A DNA stretch of 56,662 nt from Streptomyces djakartensis (GCF_014651075.1 NZ_BMWE01000032.1:1-56662); one strand, 5' to 3'; shown: positions 24,590 through 33,420, numbered from the stretch's first letter. Translations and numbers: made by a program. Notes: a model not told the origin generated them from the letters alone.

Positions 24590-24636
24590 GCGCTTTGTTG
24601 TGAACGGCCCCGCTCCGTCGCCGCCGCGTGGGCCGC

Positions 24637-25554
24637 TCAGTCCCTCAGGAAGAAATGGTGCTGGTCGGCGACGTGCTCGTACTCCTCCAGCCGGGCCTGG
24701 GTGCGCTCCGGATCCGCGTCCGTCATGGCCTGGAGCAGTGCCGAGCACACCACGCCCGGGGCGGCGTAGGAGTCGAAGACCAGGCGCGACCCGGTCCCGG
24801 TGGCGAAGACGGCGTCGGCCTCGTCCGCGAGGGGCCCGAGCGCCAGGTCGGTGATCAGCGCGACCTTGAGCCCGGCACCGCGCGCGACCCGGACCGCTGT
24901 CAGGGTCTCCTGGGCGTGCCGGGGCATCGAGAACGCCAGCACCCAGGTGCCGCCCGCCTCACGCGACTGGAGCAGCGCGTCGTAGGCGACGCTGCCGCCC
25001 CGCGTCACGAGCCGCACGTCCGGGTGGATCCGGCGGGCGGCGTAGGCGAAGTACTCGGCCAGCGAGACGGAGATGCGCAGCCCCAGGACCGTGAGCGGCA
25101 CCGACGACGACAGTTTGCGGCCGATGTCGATCACCCGGTTCGGGTCGGCGAAGTCCCGCCGCAGGTTCTCCAGGTTCTCGATCTCGGCGTCGACCGCCGC
25201 CTGCAGTTCGTTGCCCTGGTTCTCCTCGGCGGGGCCGCTCGCGAGGGTGCCGAGGGCGATCGACTGGAGCTTCTCCCGCAGCGCCGGGTAGCCGCTGAAG
25301 CCGACCGCCGAGGCGAACCGCGTCACCGAGGGCTGGCTCACGCCGACCCGTTCGGCCAGATCCGTGATCGACAGGAACGCCGCCTCGGTGATGTTCTCGA
25401 TCAGGTACTGGGCGATGCGCCGCTGTCCAGGGGACAGGCGGGGCCGGTCGAAGAGCGCCCGCAGCTGGGCGGACGGAGAGACCTCCGCTTCCGGGGCGGC
25501 CTTCCCCGAGGTGATCGCGGATGCCTGTGCGCGTGCCTGCTGCGGCGATGGCAC
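24637..25554 (-). CDS. MurR/RpiR-family transcriptional regulator
   Basis: A 305-residue protein from GTG 25554 with a GAAGGAGG site. The N-terminal RpiR helix-turn-helix is PRLSPGQRRIAQYLIENITEAAF, then LAERVGVSQPSVTRFASAVGF; a C-terminal SIS (phosphosugar-binding) domain has LGLRISVSLAEYFAYAARRI and ALLQSREAGGTWVLAFSMPRH. It would respond to a phosphosugar. The target is not adjacent on its strand; it runs alone, with the small genes at 25.7 kb divergent. Confidence 0.9.
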   Translation of the reverse strand: MPSPQQARAQASAITSGKAAPEAEVSPSAQLRALFDRPRLSPGQRRIAQYLIENITEAAFLSITDLAERVGVSQPSVTRFASAVGFSGYPALREKLQSIALGTLASGPAEENQGNELQAAVDAEIENLENLRRDFADPNRVIDIGRKLSSSVPLTVLGLRISVSLAEYFAYAARRIHPDVRLVTRGGSVAYDALLQSREAGGTWVLAFSMPRHAQETLTAVRVARGAGLKVALITDLALGPLADEADAVFATGTGSRLVFDSYAAPGVVCSALLQAMTDADPERTQARLEEYEHVADQHHFFLRD

Positions 25555-25717
25555 CGGTGCGCCTCCTTCGTCTCCCGCGGACGTTCAACATAGCTCACGC
25601 ACGGGGGTGACCAGGGCTTACAGCACATGAGATCCACGGCGGGGGGATACCCGTGCGCCGGGCGGGAACCCGCCGCGGCAGAAGATCCCGAACACTCGAC
25701 TACGAGGAGCCACCGCC

Positions 25718-25879
25718 ATGACCGTCCCCGAGGAGAACCGGCCCAAGACCCAGACCACGGACGAAGTGCTGGAGCAGCAGGACGAGAGCCGGTCCCGGCC
25801 GCCGGGCGCGACCGGCCGCACCATGCGCGAGGCACTGGAGGAGGCGGAGGTGCGGCCCGACGACTACGACGAGCGGTAG
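25718..25879 (+). CDS. Small acidic hypothetical protein (53 aa)
   Basis: A 53-residue acidic protein: MTVPEENRPKTQTTDEVLEQ, then RSRPPGATGRTMREALEEAE and VRPDDYDER. Preceded by GAGGAG. It lies 55 bp upstream of the DUF3662-type gene and may share its transcript. Charge-rich and probably disordered. I do not know its function. Confidence 0.55.
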   Translation: MTVPEENRPKTQTTDEVLEQQDESRSRPPGATGRTMREALEEAEVRPDDYDER

Positions 25880-25934
25880 CTCACCCGCAGGCCATCCCGA
25901 CCGAACCGACGACGCTTCCGGCAGGTGAGAAGGT

Positions 25935-26336
25935 ATGGGCGCACTGAGTGCGCTGGAAGAGACCCTGGAAAACCGATGGGAGGCCCTCTGGGCGCGGGTC
26001 CTCGACAAGGAGCCTGTCGAGGTCATCGACGCCCTGCGACGCGAGTGCGACGACAAGGCGGTGGTGTGCCGGGCGGGACGGGTCATGGTGCCCAACGCCT
26101 ACGACGTGGAACTGGCCGACGGGGTGCACGAACACCTGGCTCGCCACGGCACCGACGTGGGACAGGCCATCACCGACAGCCTGTCCCGCCACGCGGAGCG
26201 CAGGGGCTACGAGTTCGCGGGCCCGCTTGCGGTGCATGTCGCGAAGTGCCCCGACATTCCCAACGGCCGCTACCGTGTCGCGAGTCGCGTCATGGAGCAC
26301 GTGAGCGTGGACGGGTTCTTCGACGCGGCCCACTGA
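25935..26336 (+). CDS. Stand-alone DUF3662 protein (FhaA N-terminal-type domain)
   Basis: A 133-residue protein with the DUF3662 pattern of actinobacterial FhaA: LDKEPVEVIDALRRECDDKAV and VPNAYDVELADGVHEHL, then GYEFAGPLAVHVAKCPDIPNGRYRV. In FhaA this domain precedes an FHA phosphothreonine-binding domain; here the gene ends after it. A single-domain variant may work in trans with a kinase or other FHA system. Start is ATG 25935 (GAGAAGG). The stop is 25 bp before a terminator shared with the convergent PAP2 gene. Confidence 0.78.
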   Translation: MGALSALEETLENRWEALWARVLDKEPVEVIDALRRECDDKAVVCRAGRVMVPNAYDVELADGVHEHLARHGTDVGQAITDSLSRHAERRGYEFAGPLAVHVAKCPDIPNGRYRVASRVMEHVSVDGFFDAAH

Positions 26337-26360
26337 AGCCGGGCGCTCGACGGTGATGAA

Positions 26361-26400
26361 ACGGGGCGGCTGCGCCGATCGATCCGCCCGGCCGCCCCGT
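26361..26400. terminator. Bidirectional terminator between convergent genes
   Basis: Arms ACGGGGCGGC (26361-26370) and GCCGCCCCGT (26391-26400) form a perfect 10-bp GC stem around a 20-nt loop, between the stops at 26336 (+) and 26417 (-). Confidence 0.65.
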
Positions 26401-26416
26401 CGTCTCGGTGCCGCCG

Positions 26417-28333
26417 TCACCGCCGCACGAGTCGCACCGACAGACCGTCAGCGGTGTACACGGGTATCGCCCGCAGCGTCTCGGAGTCCAGCTCGATCCG
26501 GTCGAACCGGCCACGCAGTGCCGGAGCCGACAGGACGGGGACGGTCGTACCCGCGGCCGGCGGCCGCTCGGCGTCGAGCCGCAGGGCCAGCACGCTGCCC
26601 CGGTCCAGCAGGATCCGCCGGCTCACCGTGAGCGCCGGCCCGTGGTTCCTGCGCAGTGGCAGCCGCAGCGTCGAGGCGCCCTCCTGGACGTAGGAGCCGC
26701 GCACCCGCAGGACCTTGTCCACGCGCAGGGTGCCGCCCGCGACCCGGACGTCGCCCTGCCCCAGGGCACCCGGCGACGCGGCGGCCAGTGTGCCCTCCGC
26801 GAGGAGCGTCCCGCCGTGGTAGCGGTTGTGGCCGGTGAGCGTGAGCGTGCCGGTGCCGCGCTTGGTGAGACCGCCGTCGCCCTCGATGTCGTTGCGCCAG
26901 CTGTCGGCCGCGTGGAAGCCGCCGGCCGCCGCGTCCAGCGTCACCGTGACGTCGGTGTCGAACGCGCCGTAGCCGTCCGCCGCCGCGAACAGGTTCAGCC
27001 GGCCCCACTGCTCGGACCCGTCCAGCAGGACGTGTCCGGCAGGCAGCGCGGTCGTCCGCAGCACCTCGCGCCGCTGGTCCGCGGTCAGGTACGGAAGCCG
27101 CGTCTCCAGCAGCACCTCCGCGCCCTTCGGCACGGTGAGCGGCTGGTCACGGCCGCGCCGGGGCAGGATGTACGTCAGCCGGGGCCGGGCCGCGCGGGCG
27201 TTGGCGTCCCGGTCGGCGTAGGGGTCGGTGCCGGTGCCCGCGGAGTGCGCGTACGCGTACAGGGTGTCGGCCGTGGTGCCGGTCCGCTCGGTGAAGTAGG
27301 CCAGGGCCTGGGCGCGGGCCGCCGCCTTGAGCTCGGCGTTCGCCGGGTCCGTCAGGGTCGCGGCGGCCAGCGCGGTGGCCATGATCCGGCCGCCGACCAC
27401 GTCGACGGGGGAGTGCATGCCGGCCACGATCCGGGTGTGGGCGAGTTCCAGGGCGCGTGCCATCAGCTCCTGGAAACGCTCGGGAACCGCGTACGCGTAG
27501 GCCAGCGACGCCAGGTGCAGGGCGTTGGTGTGACCACTGGGGAAACCGCCGTCGTCGGCCGGCTTCTCGCCCCGCTGGCGCAGCAGCTGCGGGGCGACGA
27601 CGACCTTCGACTCGTACACCGGGAAGCCGAACTCGTCCGTCCTTCCGGTGTCGACGACCTCGCTCTCCTCGTTCATCCGCCACGGGCGCGGGTACTGGAA
27701 GGCGAACTTGGCCGGGTTGCTGGAGGCCCAGTTGCCGCGCACGGTGTCCACCAGCCGGGCCACCTGGCCGAGTTCGGAATCGTACGAACCCGCGCCGAGC
27801 GCGGAGCCGGCCGGGGCGTCGGCGGGCACGGCATCGCTGATCTTGCCCGGCGGTGTGCCGTCCGGGGCGCTGGTGACGGACGTGACCGCCTTGGCCCCCG
27901 TCTTGTAGAGCGCGGCGAGCGGGCCGAGGCCGTCGATCATCGAGTAGCTCTGGTGCTGGCGGTCGATGACGAAGGCTTCCTTGGCCTCCGCCTCGGTGCG
28001 CTCGGCCGTGATCCGCTCGCAGTAGCGGATGTTGGCGCGCAGGACCTCCGGCATGAGCGGTACGCCCGTGTTCCAGGCGCCGGTCTTCCACACCTGGGCG
28101 AAGCCTCCCAGAACCCGCACGACGGCGTTGGTCTCGGGGGTCTGGTTCGTCATGACGTTGGTCTTGTAGTCGTCGACGAACGCGGCGGGAGCGGTGGCGG
28201 CCTTGGCGTCCGCGGCGCCCAGCCACCCGGCGAAGGCCGGAGCGGCGACCAGCGCCGCCGAGCCGCCCAGGGAGGCTCTGAGGAAACCCCTCCGGTTCAA
28301 GGTGGGGGAGTGGTGCCCGGCGGATGACGGCAT
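26417..28333 (-). CDS. Tat-exported PAP2/vanadium-haloperoxidase-like phosphatase with beta-strand tail
   Basis: A 638-residue protein. A twin-arginine signal (residues 12-45, NRRGFLRASLGGSAALVAAPAFA) marks export of a folded enzyme. The PAP2 domain has the three classic motifs: K-x6-RP (KFAFQYPRP), PSGH (GGFPSGHTNALH) and R-x5-H-x3-D (TRIVAGMHSPVD). After a linker, the C-terminal 200 residues carry an autotransporter-type beta-strand repeat (GGLTKRGTGTLTLTGHNRY), unusual on a Gram-positive phosphatase. It may dephosphorylate a phospholipid or polyphosphate outside the cell. ATG 28333 follows GAGAGG; it is 140 bp after the sugar kinase. Confidence 0.85.
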   Translation of the reverse strand: MPSSAGHHSPTLNRRGFLRASLGGSAALVAAPAFAGWLGAADAKAATAPAAFVDDYKTNVMTNQTPETNAVVRVLGGFAQVWKTGAWNTGVPLMPEVLRANIRYCERITAERTEAEAKEAFVIDRQHQSYSMIDGLGPLAALYKTGAKAVTSVTSAPDGTPPGKISDAVPADAPAGSALGAGSYDSELGQVARLVDTVRGNWASSNPAKFAFQYPRPWRMNEESEVVDTGRTDEFGFPVYESKVVVAPQLLRQRGEKPADDGGFPSGHTNALHLASLAYAYAVPERFQELMARALELAHTRIVAGMHSPVDVVGGRIMATALAAATLTDPANAELKAAARAQALAYFTERTGTTADTLYAYAHSAGTGTDPYADRDANARAARPRLTYILPRRGRDQPLTVPKGAEVLLETRLPYLTADQRREVLRTTALPAGHVLLDGSEQWGRLNLFAAADGYGAFDTDVTVTLDAAAGGFHAADSWRNDIEGDGGLTKRGTGTLTLTGHNRYHGGTLLAEGTLAAASPGALGQGDVRVAGGTLRVDKVLRVRGSYVQEGASTLRLPLRRNHGPALTVSRRILLDRGSVLALRLDAERPPAAGTTVPVLSAPALRGRFDRIELDSETLRAIPVYTADGLSVRLVRR

Positions 28334-28473
28334 GGGTGTGCCTCTCTTCAGTTCTGCGGCCGTGCGGCCGGGTAAGGTCGTGAGATCTTGCCTGATTCGA
28401 AGGCCGGGCGATGTCCGGTCGGCGAGGGTTGTGCGGCCGGGACGTGTGGCGCGGGTGAACGCGCGGCCCCGGC

Positions 28474-29373
28474 TCACAGGAGCGACCGCGCCAGCGCCAC
28501 CGCGCCCTCGACCGGTGGCACCCGCAGGGGCCTGGCGCGGGCCGTGGGCACCGTTTCGGCCAGAGCGACGGTGAAGGCGTCGTACAGCGCGGGCTGGGAC
28601 AGCACCGTGCCGCCCGCCACGACCACGTCGTCGACCGCGACACCGCGGGCGGCGAGCCGGGTGACCAGCGCGGCAAGCGCTCCACCCGCCTCGTCGATCA
28701 CGGTCCGGGCCAGCGCGGAGCCGTCGGCGGCCGCCGCGAAGACGACGGGAGCGTGCCGGCCCCACTCGGCGGAGACCTCCGTGGCCTTCTCCAGGGCCGC
28801 GCCGAGCCCGGGTACCTCCGGCACGTCGAGCGCGGCGACGAGCCCGAGCGCGAGCGCGTCGGGCCGTTCCCCGCGGTCGTGGGCCGCCCACACGGCTCGT
28901 GCCGCCTCCCTAACGAGACCGGCGGCGCCGCCCTCGTCGCCGAGGACCGCGCCCCAGCCGCCCACCTGAACGGTGGTGCCGTCGGGCAGCCGCCCCACCG
29001 CCACCGAGCCGGTGCCGGCCACCAGGCCGACACCCTTGTCCAGTCCGGCCGCGGGGACGAGGAGCTGCGCGTCGCCCACCACCAGCGACGGCGCGTCGAA
29101 GTGCAGTCGGAGCGCGGCACCCAGCTGCGCGCACTGGCGGGGAGTCTCGCAGGCATGCCCGCCGACGGCCACCGCTGCGGGGCGTGAGCCCGCCGGAAGC
29201 GCGTCGGCGACCAGTGCGGCCAGCCACCCGGCGGCGGCCACCGGATCGTGCGGCCGCCAGCCGGCGCTCGCACGGACGTGGTCGGCCACGGGGGCGTCGC
29301 CCGCGAGCGCGCGCAGATGCGTCTTGGTGCCGCCGACGTCGATACCGACCACGAGGGGCGCGAAGTCCTGCAC
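28474..29373 (-). CDS. BadF/BcrA-type ATPase, probable N-acetylglucosamine-like sugar kinase
   Basis: A 299-residue protein from GTG 29373 (AAAGAGG site). The ASKHA phosphate loop is VVGIDVGGTKTHLRAL; further loops are LVAGTGSVAVGRL, GGWGAVLGDEGGAAG and VVVAGGTVL. This layout matches N-acetylglucosamine kinases of the BadF family. It is divergent from the ROK regulator, with a 26-bp palindrome between them, so its expression is probably sugar-controlled. The substrate is inferred from the family only. Confidence 0.85.
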   Translation of the reverse strand: MQDFAPLVVGIDVGGTKTHLRALAGDAPVADHVRASAGWRPHDPVAAAGWLAALVADALPAGSRPAAVAVGGHACETPRQCAQLGAALRLHFDAPSLVVGDAQLLVPAAGLDKGVGLVAGTGSVAVGRLPDGTTVQVGGWGAVLGDEGGAAGLVREAARAVWAAHDRGERPDALALGLVAALDVPEVPGLGAALEKATEVSAEWGRHAPVVFAAAADGSALARTVIDEAGGALAALVTRLAARGVAVDDVVVAGGTVLSQPALYDAFTVALAETVPTARARPLRVPPVEGAVALARSLL

Positions 29374-29500
29374 GGAACCTCTTTCGTCGTTGCGCTGTGC
29401 TGCGACGGCGGGCGAACCGTGCCTGAGGGACGGGCAGTTGAATGACTAGGGAAGCCCCGGGACGGGCTTCTGGCGGAGCACGGCAGGCGAGTACCGTGAA

Positions 29501-29526
29501 CTTCGTTAGGAAGTTAACTAACGAAG
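29501..29526. promoter_or_regulatory. 26-bp palindromic operator CTTCGTTAG-N8-CTAACGAAG
   Basis: Perfect 9-bp arms (29501-29509, 29518-29526) with an AT-rich centre (GAAGTTAA). It sits in the 189-bp spacer between the kinase (-) and the ROK gene (+), the expected location for a ROK operator, and could control both. Confidence 0.72.
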
Positions 29527-29562
29527 TACAGTGCGTCAAGAGGAATCCCTTCGCCGCGTCCC

Positions 29563-30789
29563 GTGGAGACGACACGAGACGACACCAGACGATCCGAGAC
29601 GATCGACCCGGGAGCGCGGCCCTTTACCCGTGTGGGGGAACTGTTGGAACCTGACGTGGCAAGAGCCCCCCGCCTGACCGAGAGCGCGGGCGCGGTGTTC
29701 GCCGTGCTGGCCGAGTGCGGCCGGGCGACCAGGCCGCAGCTCGCGAGCCTCGCGGGCCTGTCCAAGCCGACGGTGTCCTCCGCCGTCGCCGAACTGGAGG
29801 GTGTCCGGCTGGCCGCCCACTCCGGCACCGCCTCCAGCGGTACGGGACGCAACGCGGCCGTCTACCGTCTGGGGCCGGCCGCGGGGGCCGTGCTGGCCGT
29901 CGACCTCGGCCCCGCCCTCACCCGGGTCCGCGGCTGCGCCCTGGACGGCACCCTGCTCGCCGAGGCCACCGGCTCCCGGGCGGGCGCCGCCGAGGTCGTG
30001 CGCGAGGCGCTCGACGCGCTGCCCGCCGGCGCCCCGCTGCGGACCATCGTCGTCGCCGTCGGTGATGTCACCCCTCCGCGCAAGGAGGGCTCCGGGGTAC
30101 GTCCGGCGACCGCGAAGGCCGGTCCCGTCTTCGACGCCGTGGCCGTCGCGCTGCCGCCGGGCGTCCCCGTCCACCTCGAGAACAACGTCAACTGCGCCGC
30201 CCTCGCCGAGCTGCACGAAGGCGCCGCCCGCGGCCGGAACACCTTCGGCTACCTGCGCATCGGCGTCGGTATCGGCCTCGGCATCGTCGTCGGCGGCCAG
30301 GTGCTGTCCGGCGCGAACGGCGCCGCCGGCGAGCTGGCCCGGCTGCCCTACCCGTGGGACGACGGACGCGAACCCCGCCACGAGGCCCTGGAGGAGTACA
30401 TCGGCGCACGCTCCCTGCTGCGCCGCGCGGCCGAGGCCTGGCCGGACACCGACGGGCCGTGCCCCGGCACCGCCGAGCAGCTCTTCGCCCTGGCCGCACA
30501 GGGGCGTGCCGCCGCCCGGGCCGTCGTCGACCGCCATGCCGTGGACGTCGGCCGGCTGGCCGCCGCCGTGACCGCGGTACTCGACCCGGGGCTCGTCGTG
30601 CTGGGGGGCAGCACCGGCGCGTACCCGCAGCTCCTGCCCGGGGTCCGGGCCGAGCTCGCCCGGCTGAGCTGGCCCACCGAAGTCGTCAGCAGCACGCTCG
30701 GCGATCTGGGCACCGTCGTGGGCGCCGCCCGGCTCGCGGTCTCCCGAGGAGTCCAAACCGTGACCCAGGTCGTGGGGACGAAGGATTGA
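29563..30789 (+). CDS. ROK-family transcriptional regulator (sugar kinase / locus 2)
   Basis: About 408 residues from GTG 29563; the first 40 residues are weakly structured and a later GTG (near 29632) is possible. Helix-turn-helix (about 50-80): GRATRPQLASLAGLSKPTVS. ROK fold: VLAVDLGPALTRVRG, VPVHLENNVNCAALAEL, GVGIGLGIVVGGQVL and LVVLGGSTGAYP. No CxCG zinc motif. Divergent from the kinase and directly upstream of sugar locus 2, so it is the likely regulator of one or both. Confidence 0.87.
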   Translation: METTRDDTRRSETIDPGARPFTRVGELLEPDVARAPRLTESAGAVFAVLAECGRATRPQLASLAGLSKPTVSSAVAELEGVRLAAHSGTASSGTGRNAAVYRLGPAAGAVLAVDLGPALTRVRGCALDGTLLAEATGSRAGAAEVVREALDALPAGAPLRTIVVAVGDVTPPRKEGSGVRPATAKAGPVFDAVAVALPPGVPVHLENNVNCAALAELHEGAARGRNTFGYLRIGVGIGLGIVVGGQVLSGANGAAGELARLPYPWDDGREPRHEALEEYIGARSLLRRAAEAWPDTDGPCPGTAEQLFALAAQGRAAARAVVDRHAVDVGRLAAAVTAVLDPGLVVLGGSTGAYPQLLPGVRAELARLSWPTEVVSSTLGDLGTVVGAARLAVSRGVQTVTQVVGTKD

Positions 30790-30817
30790 CGGCTCCGACT
30801 CGATCTGCCAATGTCCG

Positions 30818-30831
30818 GACAAGCGCTTTCT
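30818..30831. promoter_or_regulatory. LacI-type operator GACAAGCGCTTTCT
   Basis: Shares CAAGCGCTTTC with the site at 16541-16554. It lies in the 273-bp leader upstream of the binding-protein gene of locus 2, just after the ROK stop. Confidence 0.65.
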
Positions 30832-31062
30832 GAGTCGGCCGGGACGCCGACTCCGGGTGAGCCTCCCGCCCGTACGCGAAGTACGGCAGACGCACGAGGG
30901 CGTGCTCGTGCGACGCCGGCCGTCATGGCCGGGGACCCCACCCGTCAAGGCGACGCGGCCGGGCGAGGCCGTGCCCCCGGAAAGCGAAACGTCCTTCACA
31001 TGCACCCGTGCCGCCCTCGGCTGGCGCCGTGCTTCTTCCGCTACGAAGAAAAGGGATCGAAG

Positions 31063-32391
31063 ATGATCAGTGTGGGTGTGCGGCGCTCCCGCCGACTCGG
31101 CCGCGGCGGCATACGTCGCGTGGTTCCCCTCGCTGCCGTGGCCACGGCAGGTGCCCTTCTCCTTTCCGCCTGCGGGTCGGGCTCCGACTCCGGCGGGACC
31201 TCCAAGTCGCTGACGTTCTGGATCTCCACGGTCCCGGGACAGGACGCGGGCTGGAAGAAGCTGGTGGCGCAGTACAAGAAGGAAAAGGGCGTCGCCGTCA
31301 AGCTCGTCAACATCCCCTACGAGGGCTACACGACGAAGCTGCACAACGCCGCCCAGGCGAACTCCCTGCCCGACGTGGCGGCCGTGCCGGCGCTGGACCC
31401 CATCTGGTCGAGCAAGCTGATCGACCTCAAGTCCATCGCCGGCAACAAGAGCTACAACATCAACGCCAACTTCCTCGCCAAGGACTCGTCCGGGAAGGTG
31501 CTGGCCATCCCCTCGGACGTCACCGCGTCCGGCATGTTCATCAACAAGTCGCTGTTCAAGAAGGCCGGTGTCTCCTTCCCGACCTCGCCGCAGAAGACCT
31601 GGACCTGGACAGAGTTCATCAAGGCGGCGAACAAGGTCCGCGAGAAGACCGGCGCCAAGTACTCGCTGACCTTCGACCAGTCGCCCTCCCGGCTGCGCGC
31701 CATGGTGTATGAGATGGGCGGGAAGTACGTCCACGCGGACTCCTCCGGCAAGTTCTCGGCGGACGCGGCGACCAAGAAGGCCGTCAACACCTTCGTCGGA
31801 TGGAACGACAACAAGACCATGCCGAAGTCGGTGTGGACCAGCGGCGCCGACCCGGCCGCCATGTTCCAGAGCGGTGACGTGGTCGCCTACTGGTCCGGCG
31901 TGTGGCAGGTCGCCGCCTTCGCGGACAGCATCAAGAAGTTCGACTGGGCGAGCGTCCCGACCCCCGCCCAGCCGGTGCAGGCCAGCGACGTCAACGCCGG
32001 CGGCTTGATGGTCGGCTTCAACAACAACGAGGCAGCGGCCACCGCCGCGCAGAAGTTCCTGTCCTGGGTCTACGAGCCGGAAAACTACCGCACGCTGTGC
32101 GAGGCCTCCGGATTCCTGCCCGTGGAGAACGGTCTGAACCCGAAGTACCCCTTCACCTCCGAGGCGGCGCAGGCGGCGTTCAAGCTCTACAACGAGTCGA
32201 TCCCGCTCTACGCCCCGATCTCCGGCTACTTCAACAACGCTCAGACGCAGTGGGTGCTGAAGGGCAAGAGCATCACCGAGGACCCGACCAAGACGGAACT
32301 CGGCAAGGCGATCAACGGCCAGCAGTCGCCCGGCAAGGCCCTGGAGAACATCGTGGCCGGCTACAACCAGCAGGTCGGCGGCGGTTCGTAG
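31063..32391 (+). CDS. Sugar ABC transporter substrate-binding lipoprotein (locus 2)
   Basis: A 442-residue protein starting MISVGVRRSRRLGRGGIRRV with a lipoprotein signal ending LLLSAC (lipobox). The mature part is a cluster-1 (MalE-like) binding protein: SLTFWISTVPGQDAGWKKLV, PDVAAVPALDPIWSSKLIDL, then VAYWSGVWQVAAFADS. The ATG is preceded by AAGGGATCGAAG. It is first in the operon and is followed by a stem-loop, then the two permeases, suggesting higher expression of the binding protein. The ligand is unknown. Confidence 0.93.
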   Translation: MISVGVRRSRRLGRGGIRRVVPLAAVATAGALLLSACGSGSDSGGTSKSLTFWISTVPGQDAGWKKLVAQYKKEKGVAVKLVNIPYEGYTTKLHNAAQANSLPDVAAVPALDPIWSSKLIDLKSIAGNKSYNINANFLAKDSSGKVLAIPSDVTASGMFINKSLFKKAGVSFPTSPQKTWTWTEFIKAANKVREKTGAKYSLTFDQSPSRLRAMVYEMGGKYVHADSSGKFSADAATKKAVNTFVGWNDNKTMPKSVWTSGADPAAMFQSGDVVAYWSGVWQVAAFADSIKKFDWASVPTPAQPVQASDVNAGGLMVGFNNNEAAATAAQKFLSWVYEPENYRTLCEASGFLPVENGLNPKYPFTSEAAQAAFKLYNESIPLYAPISGYFNNAQTQWVLKGKSITEDPTKTELGKAINGQQSPGKALENIVAGYNQQVGGGS

Positions 32392-32399
32392 GCCGCGGG

Positions 32400-32432
32400 G
32401 CCGGGCGGCGGGGCGAGACTCCGCCGCCCGGC
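32400..32432 (+). terminator. Intra-operon stem-loop after the binding-protein gene
   Basis: A perfect 12-bp GC stem (32400-32411 with 32421-32432) and a 9-nt loop. In sugar operons such structures allow partial read-through or stabilise the upstream mRNA, giving more binding protein than permease. Confidence 0.65.
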
Positions 32433-32508
32433 CCGCACGCGTCCTTCGTCGCCGGGCTCATGGCGTGAGCCCCTCTGCAACCCCTTCCACCAGCACGGAG
32501 TCAGGAAG

Positions 32509-33420
32509 ATGACCATAAGCGCCCCGGACGTGTCCGCGAGCCCGCCCAGGAGACGCAGCAAGTACACCCTTGCACCGCTCGTCCTCATCGCGGCCAACGT
32601 CGTGCTCTTCGCGTTGTTCTTCGTTTGGCCTGCGGTGATCGGGCTTCTCTACTCCTTCACGAACTACACGGGCGTGGGGGTGTTCCAGTGGGTCGGACTG
32701 GACAACTACTCCCACCTGTTCGGGGACTCCACGTTCTACGACGCGCTGAGCCGGACGCTGCTGTACACCGTCCTCTTCGTCCCGCTGAACTTCGCGCTCT
32801 CGCTGCTCGCCGCCAACCTGGTGGTGAACAAGCACGCCAAGGGCTCGTCGATCGCCCGTGTCATCTTCTTCATCCCGTGGCTGCTGTCGCCCATCGTCGT
32901 GGGTGTCCTTTGGCGGTGGCTGTTCGGTGAGAACTTCGGACTGGTCAACTACGTCATCGAGGAGCTCGGCGGAGGCGCCGTTCCGTGGCAGTCGAACGCG
33001 GACCTGTCGCTGCTGGTGGTGGTGATGGCCGCAGCCTGGGCGTGGACGGGATTCACGATGCTGCTGTTCATCGCGGCGATCAAGAACGTCCCGGTGTCGT
33101 ACTACGAGGCGGCCGAACTCGACGGCGCCGGTCCGTGGCGCAAGTTCATCAGCATCACGCTGCCGAGCATCGCGCCCACCTCGTTCATCGTCATCCTGCT
33201 CAACACGATCAACGCGATGAAGGAGTACCCGGTGTTCGTCGCCCTCAACAACGGCGGGCCCGGAACCTCGAACAACCTGCTCGTGCAGTACATCTATGAG
33301 ACCGGCTTCAAACGGGGCCAGATCGGCTACGCGAGCGCCGCGTCGTTCGTCCTCATGCTCATCCTGATGGCCGTCGCGATCATCCAGCTGATCGTCAACC
33401 GGCGGGTGGAGAACCGATGA
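32509..33420 (+). CDS. Sugar ABC transporter permease, MalF type (locus 2)
   Basis: A 303-residue protein with helices starting KYTLAPLVLIAANVVLFALF and the EAA loop YEAAELDGAGPWRKFISITLP. It forms the channel with the next gene, which it overlaps by 4 bp (ATGA). ATG 32509 follows AGGAAG. No ATPase gene is present; a shared MsiK-type ATPase is assumed. Confidence 0.93.
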   Translation: MTISAPDVSASPPRRRSKYTLAPLVLIAANVVLFALFFVWPAVIGLLYSFTNYTGVGVFQWVGLDNYSHLFGDSTFYDALSRTLLYTVLFVPLNFALSLLAANLVVNKHAKGSSIARVIFFIPWLLSPIVVGVLWRWLFGENFGLVNYVIEELGGGAVPWQSNADLSLLVVVMAAAWAWTGFTMLLFIAAIKNVPVSYYEAAELDGAGPWRKFISITLPSIAPTSFIVILLNTINAMKEYPVFVALNNGGPGTSNNLLVQYIYETGFKRGQIGYASAASFVLMLILMAVAIIQLIVNRRVENR

